Shown one piece after another: positions 1 through 6,437 of a DNA stretch of 6,437 nt. Below the pieces are notes generated by a model. The model was not told the origin of the DNA. It saw nothing but the letters and a program-made list of their open reading frames with translations, and searched no databases. Position numbers and translations under genes: made by a program. How positions within the stretch are numbered: position 1 is the first letter of the stretch; each line of letters starts with the position of its first letter. Where the stretch lies: NCBI GenBank assembly GCA_031279875.1, contig JAITHS010000065.1, forward strand, positions 1 to 6,437. The letters run 5' to 3'. Source of the stretch: Tannerella sp. (GTDB lineage Bacteria > Bacteroidota > Bacteroidia > Bacteroidales > Tannerellaceae).

Positions 1-15
1 AAATCAGGTTTTGTG

Positions 16-1239
16 ATGAAAAGATATTTCTTGCCATTATTAATTGTCTTAATATTAATATTTTACGGCTGCAAAACCGGTTATGTAACGGTTGACGGTA
101 ACGTAAAACCAATGCCCCACGCTTCATTGCTAAACGCTATCGATTCGGTAAGGCAAAAGTTAGTTCCCGACCTGCGCGACAATGTGTTCGAGATTACGGC
201 GTTACAGACAGGTGAAAAGACTGTATTAAAAGGGTTTACTAATCTACCGGAAGCAAAATCGGAATTACTCGCCGTCATAACGGGCAAACCGGTTAAAACT
301 GTCGATAGTATCGTTGTGTTGCCTGATAAATCTGTCGGCAATGAAGTTTACGGTGTTATTAATGTATCGGTTGCGGATATGCGTACAGAAGGCGATTATT
401 CGGCGGAGATGGCTACGCAGTTGCTGCTCGGAGCGCCTGTCGATGTGCTGCAACATAAAGGATGGTGGAGAGTAAAAAGCGCCGAAGGATACGTGGCTTG
501 GATGCCCGGCAGTTCGTTTGTAAGGATGAACAAATCAAACTTTAATATCTGGACATCCGCCTCAAAAATAATTTTCACCGATACTTACGGCTTTGCATAC
601 GAGCAGGCAGACGAAACAAAAGGACGCTTTGCCGACCTTGTTTTCGGTAACATGCTTAAACTCGAAGCCGATTCGGGACGCTTCTACAAAGTAGCCTACC
701 CCGACGGCAAGACTGCTTATGTGCTTAAAAATCAATGCACTACATACGAAGCGTGGAAAAAGTCAATCAACCTGACCGAAGAAAGCATTATCACCAAAGC
801 ATTGACACTCAAAGGAATACCTTATACGTGGGGAGGCACTTCCACGAAAATGATGGATTGCAGCGGTTTTTCCAAAACGGTTTACCTGATGCACGGTATC
901 ATGCTTCGTCGCGACGCCTCACAGCAAGCCCTGACGGGTATTCCGGTTGACATTTCGGCCGGATACGACAATCTGCGTCCGGGCGACCTGATGTTTTTCG
1001 GTCGCAAAGGCACGGACGGCAAAAAAGACCGCGTGCGCCATGTCGGTATCTATCTGGGTAATAAGGAGTTTATTCACGAAGCCGGCAAAGTACAAATCAA
1101 CAGCCTCGACGCCTCAAAACCCAATCACGACGCCCACAACACACGCGAGTTTATTTCGGCAAGACGTGTAATAGGCGCGGTTAATACGCTGGGTATCAGC
1201 GAGTTAGATAAAGTACCGTTATATTGCAAACAAGAGTAA
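16..1239 (+). CDS. SH3-domain NlpC/P60 (C40) lipoprotein peptidase, YkfC-like
   Basis: This is a probable cell-wall peptide hydrolase that cuts the gamma-D-Glu to diamino acid bond in murein peptides and releases L-Ala-D-Glu. The 407-residue protein begins with Lys-Arg and a hydrophobic stretch ending at Cys19 (FYGC), a loose lipobox, so it is probably a lipoprotein facing the periplasm. Two SH3-like domains follow at about 112-176 and 187-245. The NlpC/P60 domain occupies about 256-390, with Cys282 in a DCSGF motif, His342 in RHVGIY and His354 in FIHEAG. The two histidines are 12 residues apart, as I recall for Bacillus cereus YkfC. I chose ATG 16 over the GTG at 13 because ATG starts predominate and the signal peptide begins there. 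The epimerase gene follows after 21 bases, and this pairing is the main support for the substrate. The family is certain. The exact bond cut is inferred from homology and neighbours. Confidence 0.9.
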   Translation: MKRYFLPLLIVLILIFYGCKTGYVTVDGNVKPMPHASLLNAIDSVRQKLVPDLRDNVFEITALQTGEKTVLKGFTNLPEAKSELLAVITGKPVKTVDSIVVLPDKSVGNEVYGVINVSVADMRTEGDYSAEMATQLLLGAPVDVLQHKGWWRVKSAEGYVAWMPGSSFVRMNKSNFNIWTSASKIIFTDTYGFAYEQADETKGRFADLVFGNMLKLEADSGRFYKVAYPDGKTAYVLKNQCTTYEAWKKSINLTEESIITKALTLKGIPYTWGGTSTKMMDCSGFSKTVYLMHGIMLRRDASQQALTGIPVDISAGYDNLRPGDLMFFGRKGTDGKKDRVRHVGIYLGNKEFIHEAGKVQINSLDASKPNHDAHNTREFISARRVIGAVNTLGISELDKVPLYCKQE

Positions 1240-1260
1240 TTCATTTTAAAACAAAATAAT

Positions 1261-2418
1261 ATGTTCAGACGAGATTTTATAAAAAGCGCAGCCGTAGCAT
1301 CGCTGGCAGCAGGATCGGGAATAATAAACGCCAAAATTCAAGAACATCCTGCGGCTCCCAACATCAAATTCAAACCGGTAGCAAACAATACCGGCAAGAT
1401 GAAGCTCAGTTATTGCCCTTACGAACTGACGTTAAGAAATGTGTTTACTATCGCCAACTCGTCGCGCACTACAACCCAATGTGTGCTGACAAAGCTTGAA
1501 TATGAGGGCTTTACCGGTTACGGCGAAGCCTCCATGCCTCCTTATCTGGGCGAAAGTCAGGCTTCGGTCATAGAGTTTCTCAACCGCGTTGACCTTAGCG
1601 CCTTCAAAAGCCCGTTTGAAATGGAAGACATCCTGCTCTACATCGACAAAATCTCCGAAAATAATACCGCCGCCAAAGCCTCTATCGACATTGCCCTGCA
1701 TGACCTGACGGGCAAGATTATGGGGCAGCCGTGGCATAAAATCTGGGGTTTGGACAAAACCAAAGCGCCTTCTACCACATTTACTATCGGTATCGATACG
1801 CGGGAAGTTGTAATTCGTAAGACAAAAGAAGACGCTCCGAAGTATAACATCCTGAAAGTCAAGCTCGGACGCGATAACGATAAAGAGATCATCGAAGCCA
1901 TACGTACCGTTACCGACAAACCGCTTGCCATCGACGCCAATCAGGGCTGGACAGACAAACATTATGCCCTCGATATGATTAACTGGCTCTATGAGAGAGG
2001 AATAGTGATGATTGAACAGCCGATGTCGAAACACAAACTCGATGATACGGCATGGGTTACGGAACGCAGTCCGCTGCCCGTTTTTGCCGACGAATCACTC
2101 CAAAGACTTACCGATATACCACGTCTGAAAGGCGCTTTCACCGGTATCAACATCAAACTGATGAAATGTACCGGCTTGCGCGAAGCGTGGAAAATGCTTA
2201 CCGTAGCCCGCGCCGCAGGAATGAAAGTGATGACAGGCTGCATGACGGAGACTTCGTGCGCTATATCGGCAGCCTCGCAACTGACGCCGGCAGTCGATTT
2301 TGCCGACCTCGACGGCAATCTGCTCATCAGCAACGATATTTACAAAGGTACTACCGTTGTAAACGGCGTGCTGACACTCAACGATTTACCCGGAATAGGA
2401 ATGGAACCAATTAATTAA
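1261..2418 (+). CDS. Dipeptide epimerase (L-Ala-D/L-Glu epimerase family), Tat-type signal
   Basis: This enolase-superfamily enzyme probably interconverts L-Ala-D-Glu and L-Ala-L-Glu, so that peptides from the cell wall can enter ordinary peptide metabolism. The 385-residue protein has the full catalytic set. Lys199-Val-Lys201 and Lys299 (NIKLMK) are the acid/base lysines. Asp225 (IDANQGW), Glu252 (IEQP) and Asp277 (ADES) are the Mg ligands. The Asp349-Leu-Asp351 motif is the one that binds the dipeptide amino group in this subgroup. The N-terminus reads RRDFIK (residues 3-8), followed by a small-residue hydrophobic stretch and a likely cut near Ala24. This is a twin-arginine export signal, unlike the cytoplasmic Bacillus and E. 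coli enzymes. From memory, B. thetaiotaomicron BT_1313 is the homologue next to rpoD. The second residue of the natural dipeptide could differ from Glu. The gap to the next ATG is 12 bases. Confidence 0.9.
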   Translation: MFRRDFIKSAAVASLAAGSGIINAKIQEHPAAPNIKFKPVANNTGKMKLSYCPYELTLRNVFTIANSSRTTTQCVLTKLEYEGFTGYGEASMPPYLGESQASVIEFLNRVDLSAFKSPFEMEDILLYIDKISENNTAAKASIDIALHDLTGKIMGQPWHKIWGLDKTKAPSTTFTIGIDTREVVIRKTKEDAPKYNILKVKLGRDNDKEIIEAIRTVTDKPLAIDANQGWTDKHYALDMINWLYERGIVMIEQPMSKHKLDDTAWVTERSPLPVFADESLQRLTDIPRLKGAFTGINIKLMKCTGLREAWKMLTVARAAGMKVMTGCMTETSCAISAASQLTPAVDFADLDGNLLISNDIYKGTTVVNGVLTLNDLPGIGMEPIN

Positions 2419-2430
2419 TTATCTGTGATT

Positions 2431-3876
2431 ATGAAAAGATTATTATTTTTTATTATCCTGCTCTCATGCGGCGGTCGGCAGTTGCCGGTTACGCTATCGC
2501 AGATCGACGGCGAGCAGCAGGCAGGCAATTACAGTCAAGCCACGTATCTCATTGACATTTATAAGGCGCAAAATCCCACACTTTCAGCCGATTCCGTCTA
2601 TCAATTAGAATGGCGCAAGGAGAAAATGAGGCGCATAATCCTCGATTTTCCATATACCCAAAAAGATGTCATTGAATATGTTAAAAAATATTATCCCAAC
2701 GTAAACGACGACAGTTTGCTGCGGTGGGAAACGACCAAAGCGCTCGAATACAAGGTTATAGACGGTAAAAAAATGTATTTCGACCGCGCCCGTCAAAATC
2801 TGTTCAGGATAGATAAAAACGCTATCGCCCGCAAACTCGAAGTTGACGGAGCAGGCAAAGATGTGCTTGCCGATACGTTGCAAAGTCTGTTGCCGCGTAT
2901 AGTTGCCGGAGTGAAGCAAAGAGGTAATAATCAGGCTATTACCATGTCATACAAAATAAAATACACGGTAACGTTAAAGCCGAACACTGTTCCTGACGGC
3001 GAGGTAGTAAGTTGCTGGCTTCCGTTCCCGCGCGACGATAACCGCCGTCAGTCGGAAGTGAAACTGCTGTCGGTCAACGACGCTAATTACACGATTTCAC
3101 CGGATATTTTTTCCCATAAAACCGTGTTTATTCAAAAAACAGCCCGCAAAGACGAGCCTCTGATTTTTGAAGAAGAGTTTTCCTATCGCGCTGTCGGCGA
3201 ATGGTTTGACATTAACAGCGCTACGATTAAACCTTACGACACTTCAACAGTCGAATATAAGGCTTATACATGCGAGAAACCGCCTCACATCGTCTTTACG
3301 GATTCTATCAAAGCGATTTCGGAAAGAATTGTCGGCAAAGAGACGGATCCGCGCATCAAAGCCCGCAAACTGTTTGAATATATCGATGCGGCATATCCGT
3401 GGGCAGGTGCGCGCGAATATGCTACCATAGATAATATACCGCTATATGTTGCCGAAAACTTTCACGGCGACTGCGGACAGGTAACACTTCTCTTCCTGAC
3501 CCTCGCACGCTATAACGGCATCCCCGCACGCTGGCAAAGCGGTTATATGCTGCATCCGGGAAGAGTAAACCTCCACGACTGGGGCGAATATTACTTAGAA
3601 GGTATAGGATGGGTGCCGGTTGACGAATCGTTTGGCGTAAAATCTTCATTTACAGATAATAACGACTGTAAATATTTCTTCGCAAGCGGAATGGATCCGT
3701 ACCGGATGGTAGTCAACAACGACTATTCCGGCGACCTTTATCCGAACAAAATTTATCCCCGCAGCGATGATGTTGATTTTCAGCGCGGTGAACTCGAATG
3801 GCGCGGCGGCAATATCTATTACGACAAGTTCGACTGGAATATTGACGTGCAAGAATGTAAACAAGTTGCTAATTGA
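2431..3876 (+). CDS. Transglutaminase-like domain lipoprotein
   Basis: This is an exported protein with a transglutaminase/protease-fold core. Its substrate is unknown. From the ATG at 2431 it has 481 residues. A short hydrophobic leader ends in LLSC, with Cys13 as the probable lipidated residue. A charged, mostly helical stretch runs to about residue 165. A beta-rich region follows (about 172-290, starting near MSYKIKYTVTL), and the core domain lies at about 295-420. The triad is visible: Cys348 (GDCGQ, at the start of a helix), His382 (LHDWGEYY) and Asp398 (PVDESFG), in the usual order and spacing. The core looks intact, so an active thiol enzyme (peptidase or amidase rather than crosslinker) is likely. 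A GTG at 2425 could add two residues but would start the signal peptide less naturally. The gene lies 12 bases after the epimerase and 15 before rpoD. This context suggests a role in processing cell-wall or other periplasmic peptides, which is inference. Confidence 0.85.
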   Translation: MKRLLFFIILLSCGGRQLPVTLSQIDGEQQAGNYSQATYLIDIYKAQNPTLSADSVYQLEWRKEKMRRIILDFPYTQKDVIEYVKKYYPNVNDDSLLRWETTKALEYKVIDGKKMYFDRARQNLFRIDKNAIARKLEVDGAGKDVLADTLQSLLPRIVAGVKQRGNNQAITMSYKIKYTVTLKPNTVPDGEVVSCWLPFPRDDNRRQSEVKLLSVNDANYTISPDIFSHKTVFIQKTARKDEPLIFEEEFSYRAVGEWFDINSATIKPYDTSTVEYKAYTCEKPPHIVFTDSIKAISERIVGKETDPRIKARKLFEYIDAAYPWAGAREYATIDNIPLYVAENFHGDCGQVTLLFLTLARYNGIPARWQSGYMLHPGRVNLHDWGEYYLEGIGWVPVDESFGVKSSFTDNNDCKYFFASGMDPYRMVVNNDYSGDLYPNKIYPRSDDVDFQRGELEWRGGNIYYDKFDWNIDVQECKQVAN

Positions 3877-3891
3877 TAATTTTTTAATAAT

Positions 3892-4746
3892 ATGGACCAA
3901 CTGAAAATTGAAAAATCGATAACCCCTCGCGACAGCGCTTCGCTGAATAAACATTTAGCAGAAATAGGTCGCGAGCAATTGATTACTCCCGAAGAAGAAG
4001 TAGAACTGACCGCCCGTATCCGTAAAGGCGACCTGGCAGCGCTCAACAAGTTAGTTACGGCAAACTTGCGTTTTGTTGTTTCGGTCGCCAAACAGTATCA
4101 GCGTCAGGGACTTGCACTTGGCGACCTTATCAGCGAAGGCTATTTAGGCCTGATAAAAGCCGCCCAAAAATTTGACGAAACAAGAGGTTTTAAGTTTATT
4201 TCATACGCCGTGTGGTGGATTCGACAGTCGATACTGCAATCTATCGCCGAACATTCGGGCATGGTGCGCCTTCCGCTCAATGTTCAAGGCAATGTCAGTA
4301 AGATTAAAAAGGCGTTTCAGACTGTTGAACAGCGCGTAGTCCGCAGCCCATCTTTGGAAGAAGTCGCTAACGAATTGGATATGCCGATAGAAAAAGTTGC
4401 TTCTACCTTGATGCAAAGCGGTAAAGCGCTGTCGATTGACGCACCTTTCAGCGATGATGATGAGAACAGCCTCGTTGATGTTCTGCCCAATAATAACATC
4501 CCCAACACCGACCAAACGCTTATTCACGAATCTCTGAAAATGGATGTCGAACGCTCTCTGACGAAATTGACGGAAAGAGAAGCCTTTATACTCATTCACT
4601 TTTTCGGTTTGAAAGGAAGCGCCGAAATGACCCTCGATGAAATCGGAGAGCATGTAGGACTAACGCGCGAAAGAGTGCGACAACTCAAAGATAAAACTTT
4701 GAAAAAAATGAAAAAGAATAAGTTACTTAAAAGCCATCTCGGATAA
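3892..4746 (+). CDS. rpoD: RNA polymerase primary sigma factor (Bacteroidetes sigma-70, RpoD/SigA)
   Basis: This is the housekeeping sigma subunit that directs RNA polymerase to promoters. At 284 residues it has the short form typical of Bacteroidetes. There is no region 1.1, and the N-terminus (MDQLKIEKSIT, then SASLNKHLAEIG) matches the family opening. Region 1.2 lies at about 17-45. Region 2 lies at about 48-118, with NLRFVVSVAKQY, the core-binding DLISEGYLGL and region 2.4 at YAVWWIRQSILQ (105-116). Region 3 lies at about 124-200. Region 4 lies at about 215-280, with the helix-turn-helix at LDEIGEHVGLTRERVRQLK (248-266). The sequence is more diverged than expected: Gly123 stands where I expect Arg (SRIVRLP in relatives), and region 4.2 ends in a Lys-rich stretch (residues 271-277). 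An alternative group 2 sigma factor cannot be ruled out, but the neighbouring epimerase cluster matches the rpoD locus I recall in Bacteroides. The start ATG follows a 15-base AT-only gap without a Shine-Dalgarno sequence. Confidence 0.92.
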   Translation: MDQLKIEKSITPRDSASLNKHLAEIGREQLITPEEEVELTARIRKGDLAALNKLVTANLRFVVSVAKQYQRQGLALGDLISEGYLGLIKAAQKFDETRGFKFISYAVWWIRQSILQSIAEHSGMVRLPLNVQGNVSKIKKAFQTVEQRVVRSPSLEEVANELDMPIEKVASTLMQSGKALSIDAPFSDDDENSLVDVLPNNNIPNTDQTLIHESLKMDVERSLTKLTEREAFILIHFFGLKGSAEMTLDEIGEHVGLTRERVRQLKDKTLKKMKKNKLLKSHLG

Positions 4747-4757
4747 GAAAAGTTGTT

Positions 4758-6263
4758 ATGGAAATATTGGATACTACCCTTCGCGACGGTGAGCAGACTT
4801 CCGGCGTAGCTTTTGCAGCGACCGAAAAACTGCATATCGCACGACTTATGTTACAGGAACTTGGCATTAACCGCGTTGAAGTGGCCTCCGCAAAAGTTTC
4901 GGAAGGCGAGTTAGAAACAGTACGCAAGATTACCGACTGGGCGGCGGCGACGGGATGCCTCGACCGCATTGAAGTGCTTGGATTTGTTGACGGCGAACGG
5001 TCGCTCGACTGGCTCACACAAGCCGGATGCCGTGTGATGAACCTCCTTTGTAAAGGCTCGCTCAAACATTGTACCGAACAACTTCGCAAAACGCCGGAAC
5101 AGCATCTCGCTGATATTGAAGATGTTATAACAAAAGCTACGCAACGCGGTATCAAAGTCAATATCTATCTCGAAGACTGGTCTAACGGAATGATTCACTC
5201 GCCGGAATATGTTCATAATATGATGCTACGGCTGCAAAATACTGAAATAAAGCGTTTTATGCTGCCCGATACGCTCGGTATTCTCAATCCGATAAATACA
5301 GGCTTATTCATAAAAGAGATGAAACAACGCTACCCTTCGTTACACTTTGATTATCACGCACATAACGATTATGACCTCGCTGTTGGGAACGTTTTTGCGG
5401 CAGCAGAAGCGGGCGTCAACGGCATCCATACTACCATCAACGGTCTTGGCGAACGCGCCGGTAACGCCCCTCTGACAAGCGTTATCGCCATGCTGCACGA
5501 CCAGCTGAAAATAAATACTACGGTGATAGAGAAGAAGTTAACTCGCGTAAGCCGCGTTGTAGAAACGTATTCGGGTATCAGAGTACCTCATAATAAGCCT
5601 GTTATCGGCGACAATGTTTTTACGCAGTGCGCAGGTGTTCATGCCGACGGCGACAGCAAAAACAAACTCTATTACAACGACTTACTGCCCGAACGCTTCG
5701 GTCGCGAACGCGAATATGCACTCGGTAAAAACTCCGGCAAGTCGAATATACGCAAAAATCTTGAATCACTCGGTATCGAACTCGACGACGTAACAATGCG
5801 CAAAGTAACCGAACGTATCATAGAATTAGGCGACAAGAAAGAAATCGTTACGCAGGACGACCTGCCCTACATCATCGCCGACGTGATGCGCTCGGAGCAT
5901 TCCGATACTATCAAAATGGTCAATTTCTCGCTCTCGCTGGCGCGCGGGCTGCGTCCTACGGCGACAGTACGCATCAGCATCGGCGATGAACAGTACGAAG
6001 AAACAGCCCCCGGCGACGGTCAGTTTCACGCTTTCTCGAAAGCCCTGTGGAAAATTTACACCCGCCTCAACAAGCCTAAACCGCAACTGACCGACTACAA
6101 CGTAACAATCCCCGCCGGCGGTCGCACCGACGCCCTCGTGCAAACTACCATAGCATGGCATTTCAACGGTAAAGACTTCAAAACGCGCGGATTAGACGTT
6201 GACCAAACCGTCGCCGCAATCAAGGCTACAATGAAAATGCTGAATATAATTGAGTGCGGATAG
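4758..6263 (+). CDS. cimA: (R)-citramalate synthase, Leptospira type, with LeuA-dimer regulatory domain
   Basis: This enzyme probably condenses pyruvate with acetyl-CoA to (R)-citramalate, the first step of threonine-independent isoleucine synthesis, in the cytoplasm. The 501 residues comprise a TIM-barrel domain (1-about 260), a linker, and a C-terminal regulatory domain (about 385-501). Compared with Leptospira interrogans CimA from memory (offset 7 residues), these residues match: Arg9-Asp10 (TLRDGEQT), Leu74, Leu97, Tyr137, Glu139, Thr172, metal ligands His200 and His202 (HAHND), His295, Asp297, Leu304 and Tyr305. The hydrophobic Leu74/Leu97/Tyr137 pocket is what selects pyruvate over 2-ketoisovalerate, so I prefer CimA to LeuA. 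Lys303 replaces the Asn I recall there. The regulatory domain keeps an Asp-Gln-Thr motif (482-484) near the expected isoleucine site, so feedback inhibition is likely. The gene starts 11 bases after rpoD and ends at TAG, directly before the repeat array. 2-isopropylmalate synthase is the main alternative. Confidence 0.87.
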   Translation: MEILDTTLRDGEQTSGVAFAATEKLHIARLMLQELGINRVEVASAKVSEGELETVRKITDWAAATGCLDRIEVLGFVDGERSLDWLTQAGCRVMNLLCKGSLKHCTEQLRKTPEQHLADIEDVITKATQRGIKVNIYLEDWSNGMIHSPEYVHNMMLRLQNTEIKRFMLPDTLGILNPINTGLFIKEMKQRYPSLHFDYHAHNDYDLAVGNVFAAAEAGVNGIHTTINGLGERAGNAPLTSVIAMLHDQLKINTTVIEKKLTRVSRVVETYSGIRVPHNKPVIGDNVFTQCAGVHADGDSKNKLYYNDLLPERFGREREYALGKNSGKSNIRKNLESLGIELDDVTMRKVTERIIELGDKKEIVTQDDLPYIIADVMRSEHSDTIKMVNFSLSLARGLRPTATVRISIGDEQYEETAPGDGQFHAFSKALWKIYTRLNKPKPQLTDYNVTIPAGGRTDALVQTTIAWHFNGKDFKTRGLDVDQTVAAIKATMKMLNIIECG

Positions 6264-6437
6264 ATCCTGCAAGTGGTTTTCGGCGTAACCCTTGCAGTGG
6301 TTTTAGAACCCTGCAAGCGGTTTTCGGCAACAACCCTTGCAGTGGTTTTAGAACCCTGCAAGCGGTTTTCGGCAACAACCCTTGCAGTGGTTTTAGAACC
6401 CTGCAAGCGGTTTTCGGCGCAACCCTTGCAGTGGTTT
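6264..6437. repeat. Tandem array of alternating inverted 16-base cores, 44-45 base period
   Basis: The array begins right after the cimA stop codon and runs off the window. Two cores alternate: A is AACC-CTGCAAG-C-GGTT and B is AACC-CTTGCAG-T-GGTT. The inner heptamers are reverse complements of each other, and both cores are flanked by AACC and GGTT. B cores lie at 6287-6302, 6332-6347, 6377-6392 and 6421-6436. Full A cores lie at 6307-6322, 6352-6367 and 6397-6412. A first, degenerate A core (6263-6278) has GATC for AACC and T for the bulge C. The A-to-B spacers are TTCGGCGT, TTCGGCAAC, TTCGGCAAC and TTCGGCGC. The three B-to-A spacers are all TTAG. The cores are otherwise identical, so the array is young or homogenised. 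I know no function for it. It could be an intergenic repeat family, a transcript end, or a protein-binding array. Confidence 0.95.
6267..6304 (+). terminator. Possible transcript-end hairpin after cimA (first repeat unit)
   Basis: CTGCAAG (6267-6273) pairs with CTTGCAG (6291-6297), and GGTT (6275-6278) pairs with AACC (6287-6290). This gives an 11-pair stem with one bulged T and an 8-base loop. TGG and four T residues follow. It starts three bases after the cimA stop, so it could end or stabilise the operon transcript. The T-tract is short and separated from the stem by TGG, so a classical intrinsic terminator is doubtful. The same fold recurs in each later unit of the array. Confidence 0.3.

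Noticed and set aside
13..15. GTG as the start of the NlpC/P60 gene
   Set aside because: An ATG follows immediately, the change is one residue, and no ribosome-binding sequence favours the GTG.
1432..2034. 200-codon minus-strand open frame
   Set aside because: It lies wholly antisense to the epimerase, whose catalytic motifs fix the coding strand. The product shows no recognisable motif.
2052..2414. 120-codon plus-strand frame in another register of the epimerase
   Set aside because: It covers the epimerase metal-ligand and DxD region in a shifted frame. The product is Arg-rich and low in structure, as expected for a shadow frame.
2409..2421. AATTAATTAATT palindromic stretch as an operator or promoter
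   Set aside because: It is made of the last epimerase codons and the stop in an AT-rich gap. There is no matching -33 element or second half-site.
4201..4653. 150-codon minus-strand open frame
   Set aside because: It is antisense to rpoD across conserved sigma regions, and its product has no recognisable domain.
6095..6406. Minus-strand frame encoding a 15-residue repeat peptide
   Set aside because: It exists because the 45-base period is a multiple of three. It starts at a TTG inside the array and runs antisense into the well-supported cimA 3' end.
6264..6437. CRISPR array
   Set aside because: The repeats are 16 bases and the spacers only 4-9 bases and nearly identical. There are no unique spacers and no cas gene in view.

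Overview
The window reads as a chromosomal segment of a Bacteroidetes bacterium, most likely order Bacteroidales. The evidence is a short primary-type sigma factor of 284 residues that lacks region 1.1, AT-rich gene starts without Shine-Dalgarno sequences, lipoproteins with loose lipoboxes, and a gene neighbourhood that I recall from Bacteroides (an epimerase/NlpC-P60 cluster next to rpoD). I do not name a species. The sigma factor is noticeably diverged from the common Bacteroides sequence.

All five genes lie on the + strand with gaps of only 11-21 bases, so they look like one transcription unit that starts upstream of the window. In order they are: a lipoprotein cysteine peptidase with two SH3-like domains and an NlpC/P60 domain, YkfC-like (16-1239); an enolase-superfamily dipeptide epimerase with a twin-arginine signal, YkfB-like (1261-2418); a transglutaminase-fold lipoprotein (2431-3876); the group 1-type sigma factor RpoD (3892-4746); and a Leptospira-type (R)-citramalate synthase, CimA (4758-6263).

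The first three proteins all carry export signals. They fit a periplasmic route in which murein peptides are cut by the NlpC/P60 enzyme to give L-Ala-D-Glu, which the epimerase converts to L-Ala-L-Glu. The transglutaminase-fold protein has an intact Cys-His-Asp triad and an unknown role. RpoD and CimA are cytoplasmic and have no obvious biochemical link to the first three. CimA would make citramalate from pyruvate and acetyl-CoA for isoleucine synthesis without threonine.

Directly after the cimA stop codon, from 6264 to the window edge, lies a tandem array with a 44-45 base period. It alternates two related 16-base cores that are partly inverted copies of each other. Each core can pair with its left or its right neighbour, which gives competing hairpins. 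This array is the least explained part of the window. There is no other non-coding stretch longer than 21 bases, and I see no tRNA, rRNA, insertion sequence or CRISPR.
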